From the NCBI RefSeq assembly GCF_038784515.1, contig NZ_CP152376.1, positions 2,418,001-2,482,000 on the forward strand: DNA of 64,000 nt. Direction: 5' to 3'. Source of the DNA: Rhodoferax sp. GW822-FHT02A01. GTDB taxonomy: Bacteria > Pseudomonadota > Gammaproteobacteria > Burkholderiales > Burkholderiaceae_C. The notes beneath the pieces are model-generated. The model did not search any database. It was given only the letters and a program-made list of their open reading frames with translations, and had not been told where the DNA came from. Made by a program: the position numbers and the translations under genes. Each line of letters starts with the position of its first letter. Within the stretch, counting starts at the first letter, position 1. Of this stretch, positions 22,511-31,756 are shown in pieces.

Positions 22511-23860
22511 ATGTTCAAAAAAATACTGATCGCCAATCGTGGCGAGATAGCCTTGCGAATTCAGCGGGCCTGCCGCGAGCTGGGGGTCAAGGCTGTGATG
22601 GTCTATTCCGAGGCGGATCGGGAAGCCAAATACGTCAAGCTGGCGGAAGAGGCCGTGTGTATTGGGCCTGCGGCTTCGGCACAGAGCTACCTCAACATGC
22701 CGGCCATCATCTCCGCTGCGGAAGTGACGGACGCCGAGGCGATCCACCCAGGCTACGGGTTCTTGAGTGAAAACGCCGATTTTGCCGAGCGTGTGGAAAA
22801 GAGTGGCTTCCAATTCATCGGCCCCACACCGGAATCCATCCGGATCATGGGTGACAAGGTATCTGCCAAGCAGGCCATGATCCGTGCCGGTGTGCCTTGC
22901 GTGCCCGGTTCAGAGGGTGAACTGCCGGATGACCCGGCAACCATTCGTCGTGTGGCCAAGGCCGTTGGCTACCCGGTCATCATCAAGGCTGCTGGCGGCG
23001 GCGGCGGACGTGGCATGCGTGTCGTCCATACCGAGGCGGCGTTGATCAATGCGGTGCAGATGACCAAGGCTGAGGCCGGCGCGGCGTTCGGCAATCCCGC
23101 GGTCTATATGGAGAAGTTCCTCCAGAATCCGCGCCATGTGGAAATCCAGATCATCGCCGACAAGTACAAGAACGCAGTGTATCTGGGTGAGCGCGACTGT
23201 TCCATGCAACGGCGTCACCAGAAGGTGCTGGAAGAGTCTCCCGCACCGGGAATCAATCGCAAGCTGATTGAACGCATTGGCGAGCGTTGCGTGGCCGCCT
23301 GCAAGAAGATTGGCTACCGCGGAGCCGGTACGTTCGAATTCCTGTATGAAGACGGAGAGTTCTATTTCATCGAGATGAACACCCGCGTGCAGGTGGAGCA
23401 TCCGGTGACCGAGATGGTGACCGGTGTGGACATCGTCAAGACCCAGATCATGGTGGCCGCCGGTGAGAAGTTGCCTTTCACCCAGAAGGACATCGTGATG
23501 CGCGGGCACGCCATCGAGTGCCGGGTCAATGCCGAAGATCCCTACAAGTTCATTCCGTCTCCGGGACGCGTGACGATGTGGCACGCGCCTGGTGGTCCTG
23601 GTATCCGTGTGGATTCGCATGTGTACACCAACTACTTTGTGCCGCCCAACTACGACTCCATGGTCGGCAAGATCATTGCCCACGGTGACACGCGCGAGCA
23701 GGCCATGGCCCGCATGCGCACGGCGTTGGCCGAGACGGTAGTGGAAGGTATCAACACCAACATTCCCCTGCATCGTGAGTTGCTGGTGGATGCCAAGTTC
23801 ATGGCCGGTGGAACCAACATCCACTACCTCGAACACTGGCTCGAGCAGCACAAGCGCTGA
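22511..23860 (+). CDS. accC: Biotin carboxylase subunit of acetyl-CoA carboxylase
   Basis: ATP-dependent carboxylation of biotin on AccB. 449 residues, the normal length. Motifs: N-terminal [14 protein letters not shown], the Gly-rich ATP loop [32 protein letters not shown], and the catalytic [20 protein letters not shown]. The chosen ATG at 22511 gives the canonical N-terminus; the open frame begins earlier inside accB. prmA follows after 11 bases. Confidence 0.97.
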   Translation: MFKKILIANRGEIALRIQRACRELGVKAVMVYSEADREAKYVKLAEEAVCIGPAASAQSYLNMPAIISAAEVTDAEAIHPGYGFLSENADFAERVEKSGFQFIGPTPESIRIMGDKVSAKQAMIRAGVPCVPGSEGELPDDPATIRRVAKAVGYPVIIKAAGGGGGRGMRVVHTEAALINAVQMTKAEAGAAFGNPAVYMEKFLQNPRHVEIQIIADKYKNAVYLGERDCSMQRRHQKVLEESPAPGINRKLIERIGERCVAACKKIGYRGAGTFEFLYEDGEFYFIEMNTRVQVEHPVTEMVTGVDIVKTQIMVAAGEKLPFTQKDIVMRGHAIECRVNAEDPYKFIPSPGRVTMWHAPGGPGIRVDSHVYTNYFVPPNYDSMVGKIIAHGDTREQAMARMRTALAETVVEGINTNIPLHRELLVDAKFMAGGTNIHYLEHWLEQHKR

Positions 23861-23871
23861 AAGTACCAGGC

Positions 23872-24750
23872 ATGTTTGAACTGCGCCTGATGTGCCCGGA
23901 GGACCGGGTGGAAAGTCTGAGTGATGCCCTGGATGCGCTCGACGCGTTGAGCGTGAGCGTGGAAGATGCAGATGCCCAGACCGATGCAGAGCAGGCGCTC
24001 TTTGGTGAGCCGGGCATGCCGCCTCCCAAGGATGGCTGGCAGCGCTCCCGCGTGATCGCACTATTTGACAAGGAAGAGTCTGCCCAAGAGGCTGCTACTT
24101 TGCTGCAGTTGCAGGATTTCTTCAGTAAGTGTCAGGTTCTGGGGCTCAACGCGGTGGCTGACCAGGATTGGGTGCGTCTTACCCAATCGCAGTTCGCGCC
24201 AGTGGAGATTACGTCCGATTTTTGGATTGTCCCCACATGGCATGAGCCACCTGCGCAAGCCAGACAAGTCATTCGCCTGGACCCGGGGCTGGCCTTTGGC
24301 ACGGGTACGCACCCGACAACCCGCATGTGCCTGCGCTGGATCGCCTGTCATCCGGTGGCGCCCCGTGTGCTGGACTATGGTTGCGGCTCAGGCATTCTGG
24401 CTATCGGGGCGGCCAAGTACGGCGCTTCGGAAGTGATCGCTGTGGATATCGATGAAGCGGCCGTGCAATCCACACAACTGAATGCCGAAGCCAACCGGGT
24501 CGTGCTGGATGCCGGCCTGCCGGACAAGGCGGTGGGTACCTTCGGGCTGGTGCTGGCCAATATTCTCGCCACACCACTTAAGGTGCTGGCACCCTTGTTG
24601 TGCTCCCATGTGGCAAGCGGCGGCAGTCTGGTACTGGCGGGTATTCTGGAGCGGCAGGCCGATGAGCTGATTGCCGCCTACGCGCCGTATTGCAAGTTGT
24701 CGGTCGCTGATGCGGAAGATGGCTGGATCCTGATGACGGCTGCTTTTTAG
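23872..24750 (+). CDS. prmA: Ribosomal protein L11 methyltransferase
   Basis: SAM-dependent methyltransferase that trimethylates L11. The 292-residue protein has the N-terminal L11-recognition domain (MFELRLMCPEDRVESLSDALD) and the class I SAM domain with DPGLAFGTGTHPTTRMCL, LDYGCGSGILAIGAAK and VLANILATPL. It is directly downstream of accC, an arrangement common in proteobacteria. Confidence 0.95.
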   Translation: MFELRLMCPEDRVESLSDALDALDALSVSVEDADAQTDAEQALFGEPGMPPPKDGWQRSRVIALFDKEESAQEAATLLQLQDFFSKCQVLGLNAVADQDWVRLTQSQFAPVEITSDFWIVPTWHEPPAQARQVIRLDPGLAFGTGTHPTTRMCLRWIACHPVAPRVLDYGCGSGILAIGAAKYGASEVIAVDIDEAAVQSTQLNAEANRVVLDAGLPDKAVGTFGLVLANILATPLKVLAPLLCSHVASGGSLVLAGILERQADELIAAYAPYCKLSVADAEDGWILMTAAF

Positions 24751-24782
24751 CGCCTGACTTTGCGCTCTACAATGAGCCGCAC

Positions 24783-25856
24783 ATGAGTCTGATTACCCAA
24801 TGCCCGGCATGCGCCACGATGTTTCGCGTCGTGCCGGACCAGCTTCGGATATCCGAAGGCTGGGTGCGTTGCGGTCAGTGTGATGAAGTCTTCGATGCGA
24901 ATGCACATATGCAATCGCAGGACGCACCTGTCGTGGTGTCAGCACCTGAAGTCAGATTGCCGCCCGAAGCGACTTACTCACCAGGTGACATATCGGATCC
25001 CTTGGATCCCGCGTCAAGCATCAATGTGGGTTACGACTGGGGGGCAATTGCGGAGCCGCAGGTACACCTCAGTGCCGAAGAGCCAATTGCCAATCTGAGC
25101 GAGGAGTTGCATCACGTCGGTGATGAGCCATCTTCAACGCCAGAAGACGTCTTGAACGAGGAGCCTCCTGCCGAGGTGGAGCCCTATCTGGAGCCAAGCC
25201 ATTTTGACTTGCCTGTGATGGAAGACTCCCTAGCCTCCCAGTACGCGCCACCGATGGAGGACAACTGGCAGCATGCTCCCGAATCGTCGGTTGATGTGTC
25301 CGAGGAAGATGCGCCAGCATCAGCCGAAGAAGTTCCGCTGTCTTTCATGCCGCGCGAAGAGCGCACTTCCCGGCTGGGACGCATCTTTGGCAAGCGCATG
25401 ATAGTTGCGGTGTGCTGCCTGTTGGTGGCCATGCTTGGGCTCCAATTGCTGATGGCAGAGCGTGATCGCGTGGCCACCATCATTCCGAGCATGCGACCGG
25501 TACTGGTGGCTGCTTGCGATGTACTCAGGTGCGCTGTGTCCGCGCCCAGACAGATCGAGTCGATAGCTATCGACAGTTCAGCGTTTACAAGCATCAAGCC
25601 CGGAATCTACCTGTTGAATGTGACGCTGAAGAACGCCGCAACCCTTGCGCTTGCCAGTCCCGCGCTGGAGCTGACACTGACCGACATGCAGGACAAGCCT
25701 TTGTTGAGACGGGTCATTCTTGCAGAGGAGTTTGCGGGCAAGACTCCCGTGATGGAGGCTGGGGCTGAACTCTCCAGCAGCATTCCCGTTGCTGTGCGCG
25801 CCGGGTCGGCCATTGAAAATATTGCGGGTTACAAGCTGCTTGCCTTTTACCCATGA
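24783..25856 (+). CDS. DUF3426 membrane protein with N-terminal zinc ribbon
   Basis: 357 residues. The N-terminus carries an MJ0042-type zinc ribbon (CPACATMFRV...VRCGQCDEVFDA). A long acidic, low-complexity linker follows (about residues 45-190), then one transmembrane segment (MIVAVCCLLVAMLGLQLLMA, near 205-225) and a C-terminal DUF3426 beta domain (PGIYLLNVTLKNAATLALASPALEL). The usual position after prmA supports the call. The function of the family is unknown. Confidence 0.85.
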   Translation: MSLITQCPACATMFRVVPDQLRISEGWVRCGQCDEVFDANAHMQSQDAPVVVSAPEVRLPPEATYSPGDISDPLDPASSINVGYDWGAIAEPQVHLSAEEPIANLSEELHHVGDEPSSTPEDVLNEEPPAEVEPYLEPSHFDLPVMEDSLASQYAPPMEDNWQHAPESSVDVSEEDAPASAEEVPLSFMPREERTSRLGRIFGKRMIVAVCCLLVAMLGLQLLMAERDRVATIIPSMRPVLVAACDVLRCAVSAPRQIESIAIDSSAFTSIKPGIYLLNVTLKNAATLALASPALELTLTDMQDKPLLRRVILAEEFAGKTPVMEAGAELSSSIPVAVRAGSAIENIAGYKLLAFYP

Positions 25857-25888
25857 AAAAAGCCCAACACCTCGCGGTGCCGGGCTTG
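25857..25888 (-). terminator. Terminator of the histone-like gene
   Basis: On the minus strand, AGCCC...GGTG / CACC...GGGCT form an interrupted stem around a GCGA loop, followed by a run of six T. It immediately follows the stop codon of the DUF3426 gene on the other strand and sits 20 bases past the end of the histone-like gene. Confidence 0.7.
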
Positions 25889-25907
25889 CTACTAACCAAT
25901 TTCTTGA

Positions 25908-26336
25908 TTAGGGTTTGCTGGCCGTAGGGAAGGGCCAAGCGGCCTGCGGGTTCAGAGTGGTCTGAGCAGCAGGGGCCGCAGGAGCGGCAGCGGCAGCGGG
26001 TGCTTTCGCGGCTTTCTTCGCAGCCGGCTTCTTGGCTGCCTTCTTGGCTGCTGGCTTCTTTGCAGCGGGCTTCTTGGCCGCAGCAGCTTTCTTGGCGGGA
26101 GCCGCCTTCTTAGCAGGAGCTGCCTTCTTGGCGGCTACCTTCTTAGCAGGAGCTGCCTTCTTGGCGGCTACCTTCTTAGCAGGAGCTGCCTTCTTAGCGG
26201 CTACCTTCTTAGCAGGAGCTGCCTTCTTAGCGGCTACCTTCTTAGCAGGAGCTGCCTTCTTAGCGGCTACCTTTTTAGCAGGAGCCTTCTTCGCGGGTGC
26301 GGCCTTCTTTGCGGCCGGTTTTTTTGCAGTTGCCAT
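25908..26336 (-). CDS. Histone H1-like, Lys/Ala/Pro-rich DNA-binding protein
   Basis: 142 residues made almost wholly of Lys, Ala, Pro and Val. Five near-identical copies of an 11-residue unit KKVAAKKAAPA are followed by degenerate KKPAAKKAA units and a neutral tail ending in PFPTASKP. This composition is typical of bacterial H1/HctB-like nucleoid proteins found in Bordetella and relatives. The ATG at 26336 follows AAGGAGAAAGTT. The DNA is a 33-base tandem repeat, so copy number may vary between strains. Confidence 0.88.
   Translation of the reverse strand: MATAKKPAAKKAAPAKKAPAKKVAAKKAAPAKKVAAKKAAPAKKVAAKKAAPAKKVAAKKAAPAKKVAAKKAAPAKKAAPAKKAAAAKKPAAKKPAAKKAAKKPAAKKAAKAPAAAAAPAAPAAQTTLNPQAAWPFPTASKP
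26107..26271. repeat. Five 33-base tandem repeats inside the histone-like gene
   Basis: Units begin at 26107, 26140, 26173, 26206 and 26239 with TTCTTAGCAGGAGCTGCC, and a degenerate sixth begins at 26272. Differences are limited to single third-position changes (TTGG versus TTAG). The unit is 33 bases, so gain or loss keeps the reading frame and changes the protein by 11 residues. Confidence 0.92.
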
Positions 26337-26506
26337 AACTTTCTCCTTGATCAAGTAACAAAGAGCACTTCTTGTGAGTTGGAGTACAAGAAGCGATTCA
26401 TACCGTTGGGAAGTTGCCCAGCGGCATGAACGTGGTAACACACCCGCACACCACGCTCTACGGCGCGATTGTTCAGGTGTGAAATTCTAGAAAACATTGT
26501 GAGACA

Positions 26507-27706
26507 TCAATCCCAGGAAAGCGCGCCACCCGACTGATACTCAATCACACGGGTTTCGAAGAAGTTGCGCTCTTTTTTCAAGTCAATCATCTCACTCATC
26601 CAAGGGAAGGGGTTCTCTTCGTTGGGGAAGAGTGCCTCCAATCCAATCTGGGTGGCGCGACGGTTGGCAATGTAGCGCAGATAGCCCTTGAACATGGATG
26701 CATTCATGCCCAACACGCCGCGTGGCATGGTGTCCTCGGCATAGCGGTACTCCAGTTCCACTGCCTTTTCAAACAGCGCCTTGATTTCCGCCTTGAACGA
26801 AGGCGTCCACAGATGCGGATTCTCGGCCTTGAGCTGATTGATCAGGTCAATGCCGAAGTTGCAGTGCATGGACTCGTCACGCAGGATGTACTGGTACTGC
26901 TCTGCGGCACCGGTCATCTTGTTCTGACGGCCCAAGGCAAGAATCTGCGTGAAGCCTACGTAGAAGAACAGGCCTTCCATCAGGCATGCAAACACGATCA
27001 GGCTCTTGAGCAGCGTCTGGTCCGTTTCTGGTGTGCCGGTGTGAAAGGCGGGGTCCATGATCGCTTCGATGAAGGGGATCAGGAACTCGTCCTTGTCGCG
27101 AATGGACTGGACTTCGTTGTAGGCGTTGAAGATTTCGCCTTCGTCCAGACCCAGCGATTCCACGATGTATTGGTAGGCGTGGGTGTGAATGGCTTCTTCA
27201 AAGGCTTGGCGCAGCAGGAACTGGCGGCACTCCGGTGCAGTGATGTGGCGGTAGGTGCCCAGCACGATGTTGTTGGCAGCCAACGAATCGGCGGTCACAA
27301 AGAACCCGAGGTTGCGTTTGACGATGCGACGCTCGTCTTCGGTCAGACCGTTGGGGTCTTTCCAGAGCGCAATGTCGCGCGTCATGTTGACTTCCTGCGG
27401 CATCCAGTGGTTGGCGCAGGTGGCGAGGTACTTTTCCCACGCCCACTTGTATTTGAAGGGGACCAACTGGTTGACGTCGGTCTGACCGTTGATGATGCGT
27501 TTGTCTGCAGCACGCACACGACGTGCGGCTTCGGTCAGCAGAGGTTTGATGGGAGACGTTGCAGCAGGGGCTGGAACCGCGGCACCATCATGCAGGGTGC
27601 GCAATCCGAGAGCGGCGTCTTCTTGCGTCAGCGGTGCAGCAGAGTGCGCCGTACGTGAGAAATTAGTTTGCGGTGAGGGCTTGACTTCTTCGTCCCAGGA
27701 CAACAT
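26507..27706 (-). CDS. nrdB: Class Ia ribonucleotide reductase, beta subunit
   Basis: Di-iron/tyrosyl-radical subunit of aerobic ribonucleotide reductase. 399 residues from the ATG at 27706 (an in-frame TTG at 27718 is less likely). Metal-ligand segments are visible as [11 protein letters not shown] and [11 protein letters not shown], and the C-terminal tail ends in GGALSWD, the type of tail that docks into NrdA. The gene follows nrdA after 119 bases; it is transcribed with it or through the hairpin in the gap. Confidence 0.95.
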   Translation of the reverse strand: MLSWDEEVKPSPQTNFSRTAHSAAPLTQEDAALGLRTLHDGAAVPAPAATSPIKPLLTEAARRVRAADKRIINGQTDVNQLVPFKYKWAWEKYLATCANHWMPQEVNMTRDIALWKDPNGLTEDERRIVKRNLGFFVTADSLAANNIVLGTYRHITAPECRQFLLRQAFEEAIHTHAYQYIVESLGLDEGEIFNAYNEVQSIRDKDEFLIPFIEAIMDPAFHTGTPETDQTLLKSLIVFACLMEGLFFYVGFTQILALGRQNKMTGAAEQYQYILRDESMHCNFGIDLINQLKAENPHLWTPSFKAEIKALFEKAVELEYRYAEDTMPRGVLGMNASMFKGYLRYIANRRATQIGLEALFPNEENPFPWMSEMIDLKKERNFFETRVIEYQSGGALSWD

Positions 27707-27737
27707 AGGGTATTCCAATCAGCGGATTATGGGAGCA

Positions 27738-27771
27738 GTGAAATGAAATGAAAAGTTATCATTCATTTCAC
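27738..27771. repeat. Inverted repeat in the nrdA-nrdB spacer
   Basis: GTGAAATGAAATGA and TCATTCATTTCAC form a 13-14 bp stem with one bulge and a 7-base loop. It lies in the 119-base gap after the nrdA stop and just before the nrdB start on the minus strand. It could be an RNA processing or partial-termination element that sets the NrdA:NrdB ratio. Confidence 0.45.
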
Positions 27772-27825
27772 CGCCTAAGAGTGTTGTTCAATAGCATCGC
27801 AAATGCATGCAATGCGCATCGCCAA

Positions 27826-30756
27826 TCACTGGCACGACTCGCAAGTGGGATCGTCCACACCGCAGAAGCGGATGTCAGTCGCGGCATTTTCCGGCAAGGC
27901 CATTTGCGCCTTGGCTGCTGCGGCAGCGGCTTCCAATGCACTCATCTTCTGACCGCCGTTTTCGCTGCCAGACGACACAGCGTTCAGACGCCCAGCGGAC
28001 ACAGTCGATTTCTCAGCATGTGTGGCAGACATGGTGCGCAGGTAGTAGGTGGTCTTGAGTCCACGCAGCCAGGCAAGCTTGTAGGTTTCGTCGAGCTTCT
28101 TGCCGGAGGCACCCGCCATGTAGATGTTCAGAGACTGGGCCTGGTCGATCCACTTCTGGCGGCGTGCGGCAGCTTCCACCAGCCACTGGGTTTCCACTTC
28201 GAAGGCAGTGGCGTACAGCTGCTTGATTTCCTGCGGCACGCGGTCGATGGGCGCGAGTGATCCGTCAAAGTGCTTCAGATCCATCACCATCACGTCATCC
28301 CAAAGGCCCAGACGCTTGAGGTCGCGCACCAGATAGCTGTTGATCACGGTGAACTCGCCCGACAGGTTGGACTTGACGGACAGGTTGCCGAAGCAGGGCT
28401 CGATCGACGCATCCACGCCGATGATGTTGGAAATGGTGGCGGTGGGGGCAATGGCGACGCAGTTGGAATTGCGCATACCGTCGGCAGCAATCTTCTTGCG
28501 CAGGGCATCCCAATCCAGGGTGGCGGAGCGGTCCACTTCCACATAGCCGCCACGGGCACTGGCCAGCATGTCCAGCGTGTCGGGTGGCAGCACGCCCTTG
28601 TCCCACAAGGAACCCTTGTAGCTGGAGTACTTGCCGCGTTCGCGCGCCAGCTCGGTGGACGCCCAGTACGCGTAGTAGCAGATCGCTTCCATGGAGCGAT
28701 CGGCAAAAGCAACCGCGGCATCCGAAGCATAAGGAATGCGCAGCGCGTACAGGCTGTCCTGGAAGGCCATGACGCCCAGACCCACCGGACGGTGACGCAG
28801 GTTGGAGTCGCGTGCCTTCTTGACGGCGTAGTAGTTGATGTCAATCACGTTGTCCAGCATGCGCATAGCCGTGGTGATGGTGCGCTTGAGCTTGTCGTGG
28901 TCCAGATCCTTGCCGTTCTCGCCATCCTTCAGGTGGTGCAGCAGATTGACCGATCCCAGGTTGCAGACCGCGGTTTCAGTGTCAGACGTGTTGAGGGTGA
29001 TTTCCGTGCACAGGTTGGACGAGTGCACCACGCCAGCGTGCTGCTGAGGCGAGCGCACGTTGCAGGCATCCTTGAACGTGATCCAGGGATGGCCGGTTTC
29101 GAACAGCATGGTCAGCATCTTGCGCCACAGGTCAGCGGCTTGCACCGTGCGGCTGGGCTTGATTTCGCCACGCGCAGCCTTTTCTTCGTAGGCTACATAA
29201 GCCTTCTCGAATTCGGCGCCGAACAGGTCATGCAGGTCCGGCACGTTGGAGGGCGAGAACAATGTCCACGTGCCCTTTTCCATGACGCGGCGCATGAACA
29301 GGTCAGGCACCCAGTTGGCGGTGTTCATGTCGTGGGTGCGGCGGCGGTCGTCACCGGTGTTCTTGCGCAGCTCCAGGAATTCTTCAATGTCCAGGTGCCA
29401 TGTCTCCAGATAGGTGCAGACCGCGCCCTTGCGCTTGCCGCCCTGGTTCACGGCCACGGCGGTGTCATTGACCACCTTGAGGAACGGCACCACGCCTTGC
29501 GATTCACCATTGGTGCCCTTGATGTGGGAGCCCAGGGCGCGCACGCGCGTCCAGTCGTTGCCCAGGCCGCCGGCAAACTTGGACAGCAGTGCGTTTTCCT
29601 TGATGGATTCGTAGATGCCATCCAGATCGTCCGGCACCGTGGTCAGGTAGCAGCTGGAGAGCTGTGAGCGCAACGTGCCGCTGTTGAACAGTGTGGGTGT
29701 GGAGGACATGAAGTCGAAGCTGGAGAGCACTTCGTAGAACTCGATGGCGCGTGCCTCACGGTCGATCTCGTTGAGCGACAGGCCCATGGCCACACGCATG
29801 AAGAAAGCCTGCGGCAGTTCGATGCGCTTCTTGCCCACGTGCAGGAAGTAGCGGTCGTACAGAGTCTGCAGACCCAGGTAGTCGAAATTCAGGTCGCGGT
29901 CGGCCTTGAGTGCGGCGCCAAGTCGCTTCAAATCGAACTGCAGCAGCTTTTCGTCCAGCAGCTCGGCATCCACGCCTTTCTTGATGAAACCGGGGAAGTA
30001 GTCGGCATAGGCCTGTGCCATATCGGCCTGGGCCACGTCGCGGCCCAGAATCTCGCGCGAGATGGTGACAAACAACAGGCGCGCAGTGGCGTAGGTGTAG
30101 TCCGGATCTTTCTCGATCAGTGTGCGGGCTGCCAGGATGGATGCCTTGTAGACCTCGTCCATGGGAACGCCGTCGTACAGATTGCGCATGGTCTCGGCCA
30201 CGATGGGATCGGCCTTGACGTCGGCGCCCAGGCCGGCGCAAGCAGTCTCGATGCGGGATTTGAGCAGGTCCAGGTCCAGCTCCACCCGCTGACCGTCTTC
30301 GGTGACGTGGATAGTGGCCGCCTTGGGTTTGACCTGTTCCACCTGCTTGGCGCGCTCCTGGGTGCGGCGTTCGCGGTACAGAACATAGGCGCGGGCTATC
30401 TCGTGGTGGCCACCGCGCATCAGTCCCAGTTCCACCTGGTCCTGCACATCTTCAATATGGAAAGTGCCGCCACCCGGGCGTGAACGCATCAGCGCGCGAA
30501 TGACTTGCTGCGTCAGGCCATCCACGGTTTCGCGCACGCTGGCCGACGCTGCACCCTGTGTGCCGTGCACGGCCAGAAAGGCTTTCATCATCGCCACGGC
30601 GATCTTATTGGGTTCAAACGGAACCACTGCGCCGTTGCGCCGGATGATCTGGTAATGGGCCAACGGATGGGCCTGCGCGTCGGCATATGAGGGAGCAGCC
30701 TGGGTACTCAGGACGCCGGTGGACAGTGGGGTGCTTGGAGATGCGTAAGACTGCAT
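27826..30756 (-). CDS. nrdA: Class Ia ribonucleotide reductase, alpha subunit
   Basis: Catalytic subunit reducing ribonucleoside diphosphates to deoxyribonucleotides. 976 residues from the ATG at 30756, which follows GAGGAAATC. The N-terminus has an ATP-cone (YQIIRRNGAVVPFEPNKI) and a second cone-like region (IHVTEDGQRVELDLDLLKSRI), longer than E. coli NrdA. Catalytic regions include SSCYLTTVPDDLDGIY, NLCTEI and the C-terminal redox pair in CESCQ. Two NrdR boxes lie 100-146 bases upstream of the start. The frame stays open to 31080 but that part is not conserved-looking. Confidence 0.95.
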   Translation of the reverse strand: MQSYASPSTPLSTGVLSTQAAPSYADAQAHPLAHYQIIRRNGAVVPFEPNKIAVAMMKAFLAVHGTQGAASASVRETVDGLTQQVIRALMRSRPGGGTFHIEDVQDQVELGLMRGGHHEIARAYVLYRERRTQERAKQVEQVKPKAATIHVTEDGQRVELDLDLLKSRIETACAGLGADVKADPIVAETMRNLYDGVPMDEVYKASILAARTLIEKDPDYTYATARLLFVTISREILGRDVAQADMAQAYADYFPGFIKKGVDAELLDEKLLQFDLKRLGAALKADRDLNFDYLGLQTLYDRYFLHVGKKRIELPQAFFMRVAMGLSLNEIDREARAIEFYEVLSSFDFMSSTPTLFNSGTLRSQLSSCYLTTVPDDLDGIYESIKENALLSKFAGGLGNDWTRVRALGSHIKGTNGESQGVVPFLKVVNDTAVAVNQGGKRKGAVCTYLETWHLDIEEFLELRKNTGDDRRRTHDMNTANWVPDLFMRRVMEKGTWTLFSPSNVPDLHDLFGAEFEKAYVAYEEKAARGEIKPSRTVQAADLWRKMLTMLFETGHPWITFKDACNVRSPQQHAGVVHSSNLCTEITLNTSDTETAVCNLGSVNLLHHLKDGENGKDLDHDKLKRTITTAMRMLDNVIDINYYAVKKARDSNLRHRPVGLGVMAFQDSLYALRIPYASDAAVAFADRSMEAICYYAYWASTELARERGKYSSYKGSLWDKGVLPPDTLDMLASARGGYVEVDRSATLDWDALRKKIAADGMRNSNCVAIAPTATISNIIGVDASIEPCFGNLSVKSNLSGEFTVINSYLVRDLKRLGLWDDVMVMDLKHFDGSLAPIDRVPQEIKQLYATAFEVETQWLVEAAARRQKWIDQAQSLNIYMAGASGKKLDETYKLAWLRGLKTTYYLRTMSATHAEKSTVSAGRLNAVSSGSENGGQKMSALEAAAAAAKAQMALPENAATDIRFCGVDDPTCESCQ

Positions 30757-30854
30757 GATTTCCTCTTCTAAATCAGTTTTATTGTTGGGGTTCAGGGAAG
30801 TCGGGAAGGGCCTGTCATCGGTGCGATCCCCTTGTGTATCCGTGTGAACGTAAC

Positions 30855-30870
30855 ACACTATATCTGGGGT
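30855..30870 (-). promoter_or_regulatory. NrdR box 1
   Basis: ACACTATATCTGGGGT matches the NrdR consensus acaCwAtATaTwGtgt at most positions. Together with box 2 (start-to-start distance 32 bases, about three helical turns) it has the standard tandem NrdR arrangement that represses ribonucleotide reductase genes when dATP is plentiful. nrdR itself is not in the window. Confidence 0.75.
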
Positions 30871-30886
30871 CATGGTTGATGGCAAG

Positions 30887-30902
30887 CCACTACCTGTAGT
30901 GT
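30887..30902 (-). promoter_or_regulatory. NrdR box 2
   Basis: CCACTACCTGTAGTGT is a near-perfect palindrome (CACTAC / GTAGTG) in NrdR-box form, separated from box 1 by 16 bases. The pair lies upstream of nrdA on the minus strand. Confidence 0.75.
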
Positions 30903-31162
30903 ATCCAACGACGATGCGGGATGGCCCATTGCGACTGAAAAAAGTTGCAACAAGGTCTTGCAATGCAGGACTTTTTCTCTCCGCCCGCGCCCAGCCCGCA
31001 TGAAATGCGGCTCCAACAAAAAGGACGTCGATTTGGCGCGGCTTGGCGGACGTTTTTGTCGCCAAAAGCGCGCCGCGCAAGACCTTTCGTGGCCGGCGTT
31101 TTTGTCAGATAAGTGTGCACCTGCGGATGCCGGCTGCACCAGGTCGGCCTGTCAGCCGCCCA

Positions 31163-31756
31163 TCACATATGCTTATCGGGAAAATACGGGGGTAAAAAGC
31201 CGCAACGGTTACGCAGATAGTCCCAATCAAAGCCGGGACCGGGGTCGGATTTGCGTCCCGGGGCAATGTGTTCGTGTCCCGCGATGTGCGCAACCGGGTA
31301 ATGGCCAGCGATCGCGGGCAACAGGGCGAGCAGGGTTTCGTACTGGGGTTGCTCGAAGGTGTTGCCTTCCAGTCCTTCGAGTTCTATGCCTATGGAGAAG
31401 TCATTGCAGTTGCTTCGCTCGCCAAAGCGCGACTGCCCTGCATGCCAGGCCCGGTCATCGCAGCTGACGAACTGCCACAACTCGCCTCCACGCTGAATGA
31501 AGAAATGCGCGGAAACCTGCAGACCTTCCATTTGCTTGAAGTAAGGGTGTGCGTTCCAGTCCAGCGTATTGCAAAAAAGCTGCTGCACCGCATCTCCTCC
31601 GTACTCGCCGGGTGGCAGGCTGACGGAGTGCAGCACCACCAGATCGACAGCCACGTCTTTGGGGCGTGGTCCGAAATTGGGCGAATCACAGCGGCGTGCA
31701 AAGGCGTACCAGCCATCTCGCCACGTGATCGGGTCCACGGCAGGGGGGCTATTCAT
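31163..31756 (-). CDS. ampD: 1,6-anhydro-N-acetylmuramyl-L-alanine amidase AmpD
   Basis: Cytoplasmic zinc amidase that removes peptides from anhydro-muropeptides during cell-wall recycling and thereby affects AmpR-controlled beta-lactamase in species that have it. 197 residues. Zinc and catalytic features: VVLHSVSLPPGEYGG (His), SAHFFIQRGGELWQFV, GIELEG, and AGHEHIAPGRKSDPGPGFDW (His...Asp). It overlaps the end of pilR by eight bases. Recycling partner Mpl is encoded at 19294-20688. Confidence 0.94.
   Translation of the reverse strand: MNSPPAVDPITWRDGWYAFARRCDSPNFGPRPKDVAVDLVVLHSVSLPPGEYGGDAVQQLFCNTLDWNAHPYFKQMEGLQVSAHFFIQRGGELWQFVSCDDRAWHAGQSRFGERSNCNDFSIGIELEGLEGNTFEQPQYETLLALLPAIAGHYPVAHIAGHEHIAPGRKSDPGPGFDWDYLRNRCGFLPPYFPDKHM

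Larger units (their letters stand above)
30757..31162. other. nrdA/ampD intergenic regulatory region
   Basis: A 406-base gap between nrdA (minus) and the end of ampD (minus). The nrdA-proximal part contains the two NrdR boxes. The rest shows no convincing gene. No terminator for ampD was identified here. Confidence 0.6.

Noticed and set aside
26032..26358. Repetitive plus-strand frame, and repeats resembling a CRISPR array
   Set aside because: It is the antisense of the histone H1-like gene; the 33-base units are in direct tandem without spacers and encode the KKVAAKKAAPA repeat.
30757..31080. N-terminal extension of NrdA
   Set aside because: The extension covers the NrdR boxes and promoter; the ATG at 30756 has a good ribosome-binding site and starts the expected protein.
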